From the NCBI RefSeq assembly GCF_039545095.1, contig NZ_BAABRS010000001.1:124001-188000 (forward strand): 64,000 nucleotides of DNA, in the 5' to 3' direction. The notes below the pieces were generated by a model that was not told the origin of the DNA, searched no databases, and saw only the letters and a program-made list of their open reading frames with translations. The translations under genes were made by a program, and so were the position numbers. This document shows, piece after piece, positions 15,343 through 23,973 of the stretch. Positions within the stretch are counted from its first letter, which is position 1. Every line of letters begins with the position of its first letter. This stretch comes from Fodinibius salicampi (lineage in GTDB: Bacteria > Bacteroidota > Rhodothermia > Balneolales > Balneolaceae).

Positions 15343-15588
15343 TCAATGGTGTGATAGTATGTCTATTTCTGCCTCCAAATAGAGTTGTCCGTCTTCGACA
15401 ATAATTTCACAGTCCAAGACTTCGAATATTTCCTTTTTATGCAAGGGCAGATCAGGATGTGATATGGGAAGTGGACTTTCAGATGGTGATCCCCCTTCGT
15501 TTTCCCACCGATTGACCTCTTCCGGGTCAAAATCAGTGACTATATTGTGTTCAATTTTGACTTTTATACGCGGATTTGTTGACTTCAT
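15343..15588 (-). CDS. Small hypothetical protein, acidic
   Basis: 81 aa, acidic, no signal peptide or membrane helix; segments such as NRWENEGGSPSESPLPISHPDLPLHKKEIFEVLDCEIIVEDGQLYLEAEIDI look like a real soluble protein, but I recognise no family. The ribosome site is weak. Lies just downstream of a leftward UspA gene (104 bp), so it may ride on that transcript. Confidence 0.5.
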   Translation of the reverse strand: MKSTNPRIKVKIEHNIVTDFDPEEVNRWENEGGSPSESPLPISHPDLPLHKKEIFEVLDCEIIVEDGQLYLEAEIDILSHH

Positions 15589-15692
15589 AATGATTGTAAT
15601 ATTCTTATTTCAAGTTTGTTGGTCAGCTCAGGAGAGTTATGTAAGATGCTGGATCAATCACATATACACCATTTTATTATTGATAACAGTAC

Positions 15693-16535
15693 TTATTTGT
15701 TTTTTTGACCGGGCAAAACCAAGAGTGGAGCTTGAATATAATAGCTCATATCTTTTGACTGTTTTTTCTGTCCGATCAGAGAAAATGGTTTACTATAACG
15801 GATCATAACAACTAATGACATATTATGTCTTTCTATTTGATTAGCCACTCCTTCAAAAAAAGTGATCGATTTTTCCTCTTCGAAATCAATATTTTCGTAT
15901 GATATGGATTCTTTAACTAGCTCCTTGAACCCATAGAACATGCATTTAGTTTTGAGAGTACTTTCAAGAGCTGTATGAAATACTCTGATTCTTGATTTAA
16001 AGAGCTTAGCCAGCTCGACTGTATATTGTAGCGCTTCCAAGTCTCCATCATGGTAATCAGTAGTAAATAAAATTTGATCAAAGCCGGTTACAGGGGCATT
16101 TTTAGGAATTGCCAATACAGGTATTTTTGACTCCTGAATGACTTCTGCTGTAGTGCTTCCAAAAAGTAGTTTTTCCAATCCGGTTCTTCCTTTTGTGCCC
16201 ATTACAATGAGGTCGGATTCAAACGACTGACCAGCCTCTAAAATAGTATTTATCGCCCGTCCCGTTTGGATGTGGGTTTTAATAGGTATATCGGAGTAGA
16301 TTTCATCTTCATTTATTTCCTGCAGTAATTCTGCAAAAAGCCTTTTGACTTTATTTGTCACCCCTTCTTTTATTTCCTGGGCGAGGGGAGCAAAATCATA
16401 GGGTTCTTCAATAGAATGAAGAATATGAATTGTAGCTCTGGTCTTTTTAGCAATATTCAGGGCAAAGGGTAAAGCCTGTCGGGTATTAAGCGAAAAATCA
16501 GTTGGGAATAGTATATTGTTAATCATTGTGTCCAT
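15693..16535 (-). CDS. Two-domain universal stress protein (UspA)
   Basis: 280 aa, tandem Usp folds. Domain 1 (about 1-145) starts NILFPTDFSLNTRQALPFAL and holds the ATP-binding loop MGTKGRTGLEKLLFGSTTAEV (G-x2-G-x9-G-S/T). Domain 2 (about 150-278) starts FDQILFTTDYHDGDLEALQY but lacks the G-x2-G-x9-G loop, so binds ATP poorly if at all. Cytoplasmic stress factor. Closest in the window to the Usp at 22593-23456 (both read HSIEEPY..F). A weak copy of the 19-bp palindrome lies 83 bp upstream of its start (16618-16636). Confidence 0.92.
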   Translation of the reverse strand: MDTMINNILFPTDFSLNTRQALPFALNIAKKTRATIHILHSIEEPYDFAPLAQEIKEGVTNKVKRLFAELLQEINEDEIYSDIPIKTHIQTGRAINTILEAGQSFESDLIVMGTKGRTGLEKLLFGSTTAEVIQESKIPVLAIPKNAPVTGFDQILFTTDYHDGDLEALQYTVELAKLFKSRIRVFHTALESTLKTKCMFYGFKELVKESISYENIDFEEEKSITFFEGVANQIERHNMSLVVMIRYSKPFSLIGQKKQSKDMSYYIQAPLLVLPGQKNK

Positions 16536-16617
16536 GTCCTACTAAATTATTTTAAAATTAGAAATTTTGATGTTAGCCAGATGCAAATAGTGAGAGCAAT
16601 GAGATCTATCCGGCATA

Positions 16618-16636
16618 TGTAGGGTTTTTGTGTATT
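16618..16636. promoter_or_regulatory. 19-bp palindrome, weak copy (upstream of UspA)
   Basis: TGTAGGGTTTTTGTGTATT: left half perfect, right half poor, central base T. Lies 83 bp upstream of the leftward UspA start, the position seen for the good copies. Confidence 0.4.
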
Positions 16637-16637
16637 C

Positions 16638-17132
16638 TTATATATCTCGTTGCCAGAATACCCTGATCAGATGCTCATCGTCATAATTATAATTTAGATA
16701 TCCTTCATAGGCCTTAACCAGGGAATCTCCGATTCTTCGTGCCAGATGAATACCGGTAGTTGTTATAATCGTTTTATCCTTCTTTTCGCTAATATTAATA
16801 AATCGCTCAAGTGGATGTTCGGAGATTTCCATGTCCTTGATATTATGGATCATATTCATGATTTCGTCTCGATGGTCATCGAAAAAAGTCCCCTGAAGCT
16901 GAATAAGTCCCGCAGGATAATTATCCTCAGTGCGCTGACAGGCCGGACAGGTTACCTCTGACGCCTCTTCCGGGATATCATCCCAGGTCCACCGTCCATT
17001 TGTATAGAGCGAACCGCAAACCGAACAAATGGTAGGGTCAGGATGTTTTTTATTTGTTCGGTAGGCATCATGCCTTTGATTATCGAATATTCGTGTTCGT
17101 TCCTGTTTAAAATTGGTATCAATATTTTTCAT
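16638..17132 (-). CDS. BCAM0308-type zinc-ribbon protein
   Basis: 164 aa, soluble. Two CxxC knuckles, CSVCGSLYTNGRW and CPACQRTEDNYPAG, form an NMD3-like zinc ribbon; the rest (HPLERFINISEKKDKTIITTTGIHLARRIGDSLVKAYEG) matches the BCAM0308 family, often named NMD-like and found with Usp, Hsp20 and other low-oxygen stress genes. A role in ribosome or RNA handling is only suggested by the ribbon. Upstream lies the pair of palindromes at 17263-17310. Confidence 0.8.
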   Translation of the reverse strand: MKNIDTNFKQERTRIFDNQRHDAYRTNKKHPDPTICSVCGSLYTNGRWTWDDIPEEASEVTCPACQRTEDNYPAGLIQLQGTFFDDHRDEIMNMIHNIKDMEISEHPLERFINISEKKDKTIITTTGIHLARRIGDSLVKAYEGYLNYNYDDEHLIRVFWQRDI

Positions 17133-17262
17133 TAGAGATAATGTTAAATGAAAAAGAGAATCATCTTCTGCTGTTAGTATATATATGTTGTTATGATCAT
17201 TATTTCACTCATAGAATAGCTTTTTTAGAAAGAGTGTAACGTAAGTATTGTTCGTTTAGGTC

Positions 17263-17281
17263 TGTGAGGGAAAATACTGCA
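17263..17281. promoter_or_regulatory. 19-bp palindrome, degenerate copy
   Basis: TGTGAGGGAAAATACTGCA, central A. Its start is 29 bp from the start of the next copy, close to three helical turns. Lies between the divergent BCAM0308 and Met-rich genes. Confidence 0.5.
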
Positions 17282-17291
17282 AAGAGTAGCC

Positions 17292-17310
17292 TGTCGTAGA
17301 TTACCCTACA
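17292..17310. promoter_or_regulatory. 19-bp palindrome upstream of Met-rich gene
   Basis: TGTCGTAGATTACCCTACA, right half CCTACA intact, central T. 116 bp before the Met-rich protein start at 17426 and 160 bp before the divergent BCAM0308 gene. Confidence 0.6.
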
Positions 17311-17425
17311 GTCAAAACGTATAGTTGAACTACAAAAAGTCTGGGAAAGATGGCTACAAATACTCTTTGTTTAAAAGCAGAAATTTTATTGTTAGTAAAA
17401 ATCTCAATAAAATAGAATTGGTGTT

Positions 17426-17896
17426 ATGAAGATGCTCAAAGGATTAATTGGCCTGATTGTCGGAGTATTGATGCTGGGAAATATAACCTTGGCCCAGCAA
17501 CAGTCTCAGCAGAAAATGATGCAGCAGCAGATGAAGGAAATGCAAGATATGAATCAGCGTATGAACCAGATGAATGAACGTGTTCATATGATGAATCAAG
17601 AGATGTCGCGCATGATGAAAAAGACGCAAAATGAACAGATGCAGAACCAGTACCAGATGATGCATCGAATGGGCGAACAGGTTGGGCTCATGCTTGGTAA
17701 TATGAAAAATGCAGCCGAACGCTGCAACCTTATGCTACAAGATCGTCAAATGATGCAGGATGGTGAGATGAGAAAGGATATGGATCAGGTTCGCCAGCAT
17801 ATGCAAGAGATGACCGGCCAGCTTGAAGAAACGGTACAAACGATGGAGCGGATGACCAAAAGACTGCGAGAACATCAGCCGGACCAGCAAAATTAA
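17426..17896 (+). CDS. Periplasmic Met/Gln-rich coiled-coil protein
   Basis: 156 aa. Signal peptide (MKMLKGLIGLIVGVLMLGNITLA), cleavage after TLA, then a continuous helix-forming chain with Met roughly every fifth or sixth residue (MMQQQMKEMQDMNQRMNQMNERVHMMNQEM) and a single Cys. Such Met-rich helical proteins can bind Cu(I) or act as methionine-oxidant sinks; neither is shown. 29 bp separate it from the outer-membrane barrel gene downstream, so they likely form an operon, with two palindrome copies upstream. Confidence 0.75.
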   Translation: MKMLKGLIGLIVGVLMLGNITLAQQQSQQKMMQQQMKEMQDMNQRMNQMNERVHMMNQEMSRMMKKTQNEQMQNQYQMMHRMGEQVGLMLGNMKNAAERCNLMLQDRQMMQDGEMRKDMDQVRQHMQEMTGQLEETVQTMERMTKRLREHQPDQQN

Positions 17897-17925
17897 ACCT
17901 TCAAGAATACTAGTGCATCGACATT

Positions 17926-18795
17926 ATGAACTATAAAATATGGATGATGTTTCTGGGATTTCTGTTCGGTGGATTAATGGGAGCTGCCCAGGTTTCGGGA
18001 CAACCGTTCTATTATTATAAAGGCGGTATGCAGTTGGCAAGCGGCTCCTACTTTTTTGTAGAGGATACCCGGAGTTTTTATTTGACGAATGGTCTGGATG
18101 TAAGAAACAGCCGATATGGTATATCTGTTGATTTCCCCTTTATTGTACAAAATTCCCCGTGGATCTCATACAGTCGCTATGGAGGGATACCAACCGGAGG
18201 CCCCCAACACGAGTCGGTGGGTCAGCACTACGGACGCGGAACGGACCAAAATATGAGAGGAGGTCGCAGGCAGCATATAGACTTGGTGGATACGGCTTCG
18301 TATACACAGTCTGGCTTCAGTGATCCATCGCTATTCTTGCAGTATCAGGCCCTGGGATTTGAATCCGGTACAACGGCGTTGTATATCAATACATCGATCA
18401 AATTTCCTTTTGCCGACCCTGTAAATGGATTTGGGACCGGGGCCTGGGATATGGGAGTTGGAGGTTCCCTGTCCAGGCGTTTTAATACATGGTTTATCAC
18501 AGCCAATTTCATGTACTGGCATTTTGGGGACATGCCCGATCTGGAACTGAATTCTTCGTTGAACTACGGAGTGGGAATCGGTAAATCTTTATCCGGTGGA
18601 CACTGGTTGTTGCTTGGATCTTTAAACGGAATGACAGAAATCATTGAAGGAGTGACTCCTCCAATGTCGGCCGCTCTGGGCATAGGTTATCAGGTGGATA
18701 AACGGAGGAGTCTGAATATTAGTACTACTTTCGGTTTATCAGAATCTTCTGCTGATGTAGCATTTGGCGTGGGATGGCAGGTAAAGCTGAATTAA
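17926..18795 (+). CDS. Outer-membrane beta-barrel protein
   Basis: 289 aa. Signal peptide ending near GAAQVSGQ, then alternating amphipathic strands rich in Gly, Tyr and Trp and a C-terminal strand ending in an aromatic-rich segment (VAFGVGWQVKLN). Resembles transporter-like barrels of the phenol-degradation MetA type. No plug domain. Likely paired with the preceding Met-rich periplasmic protein. Substrate unknown. Confidence 0.65.
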   Translation: MNYKIWMMFLGFLFGGLMGAAQVSGQPFYYYKGGMQLASGSYFFVEDTRSFYLTNGLDVRNSRYGISVDFPFIVQNSPWISYSRYGGIPTGGPQHESVGQHYGRGTDQNMRGGRRQHIDLVDTASYTQSGFSDPSLFLQYQALGFESGTTALYINTSIKFPFADPVNGFGTGAWDMGVGGSLSRRFNTWFITANFMYWHFGDMPDLELNSSLNYGVGIGKSLSGGHWLLLGSLNGMTEIIEGVTPPMSAALGIGYQVDKRRSLNISTTFGLSESSADVAFGVGWQVKLN

Positions 18796-18855
18796 TGGAT
18801 CCATTTAGACAATTACTAGGAAATAATCCGATCAAATAGCGTAATGATCCGCTGA

Positions 18856-18874
18856 TGTAAGAGTATTCCCTACA
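18856..18874. promoter_or_regulatory. 19-bp palindrome upstream of flavoprotein gene
   Basis: TGTAAGAGTATTCCCTACA, both half sites good, central A. 105 bp before the start of the SQR/NDH-2-like gene. Confidence 0.7.
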
Positions 18875-18978
18875 TATCTAAAATGAATATTAACTACATC
18901 ACAGTCAGGTTTCTAGTCTCAATACAAAAGCCCTCAAATGAATATAATTAATAAAACATTAATTCAATTCAGATTACT

Positions 18979-20256
18979 ATGGCTGTGCACCCCCATATTC
19001 TTGTGTTAGGATGTAACTTCGCCGGGCTAACGACCGCTCGCTATATACGTGAGTTTGCGGGCGAACAGGTAAAGATTACCTGCATCGATCGGAAGCCGTA
19101 TCTATCGTTTATCCCGAATATTCCTATCGAGGTGTGGAATAATAATAATCCCGCTACGGAACTCCATCTACCTTTTATAAAGTTCCTTGACCGGGACAAA
19201 ATCCGGTTTATTCAGGGCGACATTCGGAATATCGATGTGGAACAAAAAGAAATTGGCTATATCCCTGCTGAGCGGCCCGGTTCTGCCAGTGAAAACATAT
19301 CCTATGATTATCTGGTTATTGCGCTTGGAAATCATCTGGCTTTTGATAAGATCGAAGGTTTTGCAGAGCATGGTCATACTTTTACGGATACCTTTTATGG
19401 GGATGAGATTCGAAGGTATCTCCATGAGGGAGGATATAAAGGCGGTCCCATTGCCATTGGTTCAGACCGGTTTATACAAGGTAAAAGCGATAAACTTCCG
19501 GAAGGATTGCCAGTGGCAGAGGCAGCTTGCGAAGGGCCACCGGTAGAGGTGGCTTTTTCACTGGCTGATTGGCTTCAGAAGCGAGGACAGGGAGGAGCTG
19601 AAAACATTACGCTGTTTACTCCAGCCGAAGTCATTGCTGAGGATGCAGGAGAACAAATTCTCGATCAGCTGTTGCCCATGATGCAAGAGATGGGGTACGG
19701 ATACAAAGCTGATACCAAAGGAATTAGCAAAGTTCACAAAGATGGTATCGAATTTAAAGACGGCAGCAGCGTTGAGGCGGAACTGAAAATTATTTTTCCA
19801 AACTGGGAAGGACACTCTTTCTTGAAAAACTTACCAATCTCGGATGATCAGGGGTTTATCATTACGGATATGTATATGCGCAATCCCGATTATCCGGAGG
19901 TTTTTGCTGTTGGTGATGCAGCATCAATTACGGTCCCGAAGCTGGGATCACTCGGACATATGGAAGCTGAGGTTTTAGCACGTGTAATCGGACAGGAGGT
20001 GGGCAACTACAATCCTGAGGGAGAGATAGATCCGATGGAATTTATGCTTATATGCATGGGCGACATGGGAAGTCACAAGGGATTTTATATGCACACCGAT
20101 GAATGGTGGGGTGGAGATACCAGTATCCTGAAGATGGGATATACACCCCATATGCTCAAAATGGGTTTTAAATCGATGTACTATACAACGGGTGGAAAGA
20201 TACCTTCTTGGGGCTTGCCGCTTTCTGAGTTTATCGCTGACCGCACGGTCATTTAA
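18979..20256 (+). CDS. FAD/NAD(P) oxidoreductase, SQR/NDH-2-like
   Basis: 425 aa. N-terminal FAD-binding Rossmann fold HILVLGCNFAGLTTARYI, second motif VFAVGDAASI near the C-terminus. Cys residues include ACEGPPVEVAF, the place where sulfide:quinone oxidoreductases have one of their catalytic cysteines, and ICMGDMGSHKGF. Membrane-associated quinone reduction with NADH or sulfide is the likely role; the SQR second and third cysteines cannot be assigned with confidence. Followed by two small membrane genes in the same direction (21 and 70 bp gaps), with the 19-bp palindrome upstream. Confidence 0.75.
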   Translation: MAVHPHILVLGCNFAGLTTARYIREFAGEQVKITCIDRKPYLSFIPNIPIEVWNNNNPATELHLPFIKFLDRDKIRFIQGDIRNIDVEQKEIGYIPAERPGSASENISYDYLVIALGNHLAFDKIEGFAEHGHTFTDTFYGDEIRRYLHEGGYKGGPIAIGSDRFIQGKSDKLPEGLPVAEAACEGPPVEVAFSLADWLQKRGQGGAENITLFTPAEVIAEDAGEQILDQLLPMMQEMGYGYKADTKGISKVHKDGIEFKDGSSVEAELKIIFPNWEGHSFLKNLPISDDQGFIITDMYMRNPDYPEVFAVGDAASITVPKLGSLGHMEAEVLARVIGQEVGNYNPEGEIDPMEFMLICMGDMGSHKGFYMHTDEWWGGDTSILKMGYTPHMLKMGFKSMYYTTGGKIPSWGLPLSEFIADRTVI

Positions 20257-20277
20257 TACAAAAGGAGAAGATTAAAT

Positions 20278-20733
20278 ATGGATTTGAATACAAAAGAAGT
20301 GATAAGAAATTTGCAAATATGGGGCGGAGGTCTTGTCCTGTTGACCATAGGTGGGATAGTTTATTCGATTTCGAAAGGGGTTATGCGTATAAAAAAATAC
20401 CATAGGCAATTTGATCCGGATAATGTCGAGGAATTTGAAGGCAATATCCTGGAAATTATTACAGAAAGTAGCCAGAATCATGAGAAACGAGGTGTTATTC
20501 TTATTGTGGAAACAGAAAACAAAAAGATTATCCCAGTTCACCTAGGTCCGGAGTGGTATATCAGTCACCAGCAAAGCAGACTCAAAGATGGTCAAAAGGT
20601 TAGAGTGGTTGGGTCGCGCGTTAAATATGAAGATAATCCTGCTATAATAGCTGCCCAAATTGAACACGGCAATAGCAAGCTGATTCTGAGAGATGAAAAA
20701 GGGCGACCCCGATGGCAAAGCTGGATAGACTAA
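20278..20733 (+). CDS. Membrane-anchored OB-fold-like protein
   Basis: 151 aa. One N-terminal helix (LQIWGGGLVLLTIGGIVYSI), then a soluble beta domain with VHLGPEWYISHQQSRLKDGQKVRVVGSRV and LRDEKGRPRW. That arrangement recurs in small OB-fold proteins next to redox membrane genes. The aggag ribosome site follows the flavoprotein stop closely (21-bp gap). Function unknown; probable partner of the flavoprotein. Confidence 0.6.
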   Translation: MDLNTKEVIRNLQIWGGGLVLLTIGGIVYSISKGVMRIKKYHRQFDPDNVEEFEGNILEIITESSQNHEKRGVILIVETENKKIIPVHLGPEWYISHQQSRLKDGQKVRVVGSRVKYEDNPAIIAAQIEHGNSKLILRDEKGRPRWQSWID

Positions 20734-20803
20734 AGTTTCAAAAATCGAAGCAAAATAATTACAGATCAAACAGACTATCTTTTAACAAAAAACGTATAAA
20801 ATT

Positions 20804-21355
20804 ATGGATGCTGCACACTTACATTTGTTAACGAATCATATTCCAATACTGTTGACGTTTCTTTCTGTTGCCATGCTGGTATGGGCGGTTATTAGTAAAA
20901 ACAGTGAACATTATAAAATTGCTTTTATAGGATTTATCATCGCTGGTCTTGCAGTTATTGTTGTATTCCAGAGTGGGGAAGGCGCTGAAGATATTGTAGA
21001 GGAAATTGCCGGAGTTACACATGATTCTATTGAAGCGCATGAAGAAGCAGCAGATATCGCCTGGTGGCTGACCGTGATTTTGGGAGGAGGTGGTATTGCA
21101 GGATTATTTATGAATAGGAAGAGGGTAAAAGGTTTTAAACCTTTTGTATGGGTTTTGCTAGTCTATGCTTTACTGACTGCCGGATATCTCGCTTATACAG
21201 GGAATCTCGGAGGACATATACGTCATACTGAACTAACAACTGATGAGCAACAGGCCAGCGCTGTAATTCCAAATTCGCGGTCCAAAGAGGATGAGGAAAG
21301 GATGTACTTCTACTTCGAAATGACAAAGGAGAACCGTTTTGGGATCGGAGGGTGA
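20804..21355 (+). CDS. Four-helix membrane protein (DUF2231-like)
   Basis: 183 aa. Starts MDAAHLHLLTNHIPILLTF; His residues in TM1 and near TM4 (GNLGGHIRHTEL) are placed as in DUF2231-type possible di-heme membrane proteins. Four hydrophobic segments and a charged tail. Third gene of the flavoprotein cluster; a quinone or heme partner is plausible but not proven. Confidence 0.6.
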   Translation: MDAAHLHLLTNHIPILLTFLSVAMLVWAVISKNSEHYKIAFIGFIIAGLAVIVVFQSGEGAEDIVEEIAGVTHDSIEAHEEAADIAWWLTVILGGGGIAGLFMNRKRVKGFKPFVWVLLVYALLTAGYLAYTGNLGGHIRHTELTTDEQQASAVIPNSRSKEDEERMYFYFEMTKENRFGIGG

Positions 21356-21472
21356 GAAAATAAATCTTGCCGACTGGAATAAAATGATATTGAATATTTA
21401 TTTACTATAAACAAACATCATAAATAAAAATATACCCAAACAAAGGATAATTATAGATCAAGGATAAAAAAA

Positions 21473-21769
21473 ATGTCAAAAACAAACCGCGAGAAATACA
21501 TCGATAAACTGGCAGCACAGCTGAAAAAATGGGATCACGAGCTGGAAGAATTCGAAGAGCAGAATAAAAAACGGTTCTCCGAATTTAAACAGGATATGAC
21601 TAAAAGGTTGAATAATTTAAAAACCAAAAGAAGTAAGTTAGACCAAAAAATGGATCAGCTTGAAGAGGTGGGGGAAACAACCTATCAAAGTGTTAGGAAA
21701 GATGCCGAAAAATTGTGGAAAGATCTCAAAGATGGGTTTTCATCGCTGCGCAAGAAGGTAAAGAAATAG
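21473..21769 (+). CDS. Coiled-coil stress protein (sll1863-like)
   Basis: 98 aa, nearly all helical and highly charged: EKYIDKLAAQLKKWDHELEEFEEQ, then DAEKLWKDLKDGFSSLRKKVKK. Matches the short sll1863-type stress proteins. No signal peptide. Faces two leftward Usp genes (stop-to-stop 21 bp). Confidence 0.6.
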   Translation: MSKTNREKYIDKLAAQLKKWDHELEEFEEQNKKRFSEFKQDMTKRLNNLKTKRSKLDQKMDQLEEVGETTYQSVRKDAEKLWKDLKDGFSSLRKKVKK

Positions 21770-21790
21770 TTAATACTCTATAACATTCAT

Positions 21791-22585
21791 TTACTTTTCT
21801 TTGTCAAGTGTCTCTTCTCCTGGTAAAACAAGAAGGGGCACTTTTGAATAAACGGTCTGCTGTATGTGATCTTGATTGAGAAGAGACTGAATTAAAGTCT
21901 TTTTAGTACGTGTCATTACCAGAAGTTGTCCCTTCTTTCTATTCAATGAAGAGAATATGCCACGGGTAAAATCTTTATCAATAATGAGTTTGAAATTTAT
22001 TTTTTCAGGATTATCAATGTTTTCTTCGGCTAACTTTTTAAAACCCCTAAAATTAATACTGGATTCCAGATTATCTTCGGGAGTGATATGCAGGACAGTG
22101 ATTTCAGCATCAAATAGCTTAGCCCATGTAGTCAGCTCACCTAAAATTTCCAGGTCTCTTTCCCGGTAATCGGTTGCAAAGATCAAGTGACTGAAAGTGG
22201 AATAAGGTTGATCTGTAGGGGCGATGAGTACAGGAATTTTTGAATTGAGCAAAATTTCGGATGATACACTTCCAAACAATACTTTGCCCATATTGGTTTT
22301 TCCCGTTGATCCCATGACAATTAAGTCACCAGAAAATTTTAATATATTTGATACGGTATCACCGAATTCGATAGTGGGTTCTATATGTAAATCTTTGTAT
22401 TCGTCATTATAAACTGCTTCCTGCATCTTGATTTCCGAGCCATAGGCGTAGGGGAGCTTCGAGGAATGCATGACAACTATTTTGGCGTTAACCTTTAGAG
22501 CTATTTCACGGGTATAGGTGAAAGCATTTTTAGCAGGTTTGGAAAAATCAGTTGGATGAAGTATCTCGTTGATGTTAAGTAGCAT
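21791..22585 (-). CDS. Two-domain universal stress protein
   Basis: 264 aa. Domain 1: EILHPTDFSKPAKNAFTYTR with ATP loop MGSTGKTNMGKVLFGSVSSE. Domain 2: HLIFATDYRERDLEILGEL, without the glycine loop. Second gene of a two-Usp operon (7-bp gap from the upstream Usp). By sequence it groups with the Usp at 45243. Confidence 0.9.
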   Translation of the reverse strand: MLLNINEILHPTDFSKPAKNAFTYTREIALKVNAKIVVMHSSKLPYAYGSEIKMQEAVYNDEYKDLHIEPTIEFGDTVSNILKFSGDLIVMGSTGKTNMGKVLFGSVSSEILLNSKIPVLIAPTDQPYSTFSHLIFATDYRERDLEILGELTTWAKLFDAEITVLHITPEDNLESSINFRGFKKLAEENIDNPEKINFKLIIDKDFTRGIFSSLNRKKGQLLVMTRTKKTLIQSLLNQDHIQQTVYSKVPLLVLPGEETLDKEK

Positions 22586-22592
22586 AACAGGA

Positions 22593-23456
22593 TTATCTCT
22601 TAGTATTTGCCAGTTCTTTACCCGGCAGCACCAAGAGGGGAACTTCTGAGTAATGACTCATTTCTTTTGATTGTTGCTTAGGGAGTGGGGGGAAGGATTT
22701 TTCATAATGTACCATTACAAGTAATGAGACGTTCTGTTGTTCAACTTTATTGATCGCTGCTTCAAGAAAGTGGGTAGATTTATCTTCTTCAAATTCAATG
22801 TTTTTATACGAAATTTTTTCGGTTACAAGTTCTTTGAATCCCCGAAACATAATTTCAGATTTGAGATCAGTTTTAAGTATGGAATGATAAACTATGAGTT
22901 TTGAATTGAATAACTTTGCCAATTCGACTACGAATTGCAGTGCTTTGAGATCTCCATCCTGATAGTCGGTGGCGAAGGTGATCCGGTTAAAATCTTTATA
23001 TACTGCCTCGTGTGGCAGGACTAAAACGGGTACATTGGAACGTTGTATTACTTCGGCTGTAGTGCTGCCGAAAAGGACCTCTTTTAACCCGGTCCGTCCC
23101 TGGGCGCCCATAATAATCATGTCAACGTTTCGGGTTTTTGTTTCCTCGAGAATAGTGTATACAGCCCGTCCGGTTTGTATGCTGGTTTCAATATTCAGCT
23201 CTTTGTATTTGCTATCTCCCAGGATCTCATCCTCCAGGTTTTCGAACAATTTCTTAACTGTTTGGCTTAGGCTTCGATTGACTTCCGTATTTTTAGCTGT
23301 TTCATCCGGCATGGTGAAATTATAGGGCTCTTCAATGGAATGCATGATATGTAATTTACCATCACAAGCCCGGGCTATTTCCAGGGCAAAAGTGAGCGCT
23401 TCACGGGTATTCTCAGAAAAATCAGTCGGAAATAAAATGTTTTTGATATCAGCCAT
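22593..23456 (-). CDS. Two-domain universal stress protein
   Basis: 287 aa. Domain 1: NILFPTDFSENTREALTFAL with MGAQGRTGLKEVLFGSTTAE; domain 2 starts RITFATDYQDGDLKALQFV and has lost the ATP loop. Close paralogue of the Usp at 15693. Leads a two-gene operon whose upstream region has two palindromes (94 and 172 bp before the start). Confidence 0.92.
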   Translation of the reverse strand: MADIKNILFPTDFSENTREALTFALEIARACDGKLHIMHSIEEPYNFTMPDETAKNTEVNRSLSQTVKKLFENLEDEILGDSKYKELNIETSIQTGRAVYTILEETKTRNVDMIIMGAQGRTGLKEVLFGSTTAEVIQRSNVPVLVLPHEAVYKDFNRITFATDYQDGDLKALQFVVELAKLFNSKLIVYHSILKTDLKSEIMFRGFKELVTEKISYKNIEFEEDKSTHFLEAAINKVEQQNVSLLVMVHYEKSFPPLPKQQSKEMSHYSEVPLLVLPGKELANTKR

Positions 23457-23549
23457 GATGAATTTTCAGGTCAATTGTATTAAAGTTCATACGTATTTAA
23501 TTAAATCATTTTAGAAGAAAAATAATGTAGTGATATAGTATCTATCAAT

Positions 23550-23568
23550 TGTAGGGGTTTACTGGTAT
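23550..23568. promoter_or_regulatory. 19-bp palindrome, left half strong
   Basis: TGTAGGGGTTTACTGGTAT, central T. 94 bp upstream of the two-Usp operon. Confidence 0.5.
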
Positions 23569-23627
23569 GGTATAAGATTTACTATTTCTTACGCTCTAGG
23601 ATATACTATTGTGGTAGTGAATATTTT

Positions 23628-23646
23628 TGTAAGAAAATGCACTACA
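23628..23646. promoter_or_regulatory. 19-bp palindrome between Usp operon and AI-2E gene
   Basis: TGTAAGAAAATGCACTACA, both halves recognisable, central A. 172 bp from the Usp start and 328 bp from the AI-2E transporter start. Confidence 0.6.
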
Positions 23647-23973
23647 TGAATAATTCCTATCCAACTACAATATGGCCGTGGGTTATAACTTATAATGAAA
23701 AATATTTGGTAGCTAGTTATAAGTTAACGGCTAATATTTAACTCATGCGTAAAGAAAGACGCTATAATAGTACGAAGTAAAGCGCGGTAATCTTTATAAA
23801 TGTTTCATCGGAGCTACCCCTTAAGGTGTAATTTTAACACATTGTAATGCTGAATTAATAAAAATGGCTTTTCAGAATCTAAAAAATAGGTGATTTAAAT
23901 TTGAAGTAACGTCGTTTAAAGAACTAAAAACAAAAAAACTAGCAGACAGGTACCCATTGTTTAATAATCGATA

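Larger units (their letters stand above)
23457..23973. other. Divergent promoter region between Usp operon and AI-2E gene
   Basis: 517 bp without a gene. Holds the palindromes at 23550 and 23628 and, near 23690-23722, an AT-rich inverted repeat built on aacttataa/ttataagtt, which could be a hairpin or a second operator. Confidence 0.5.
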
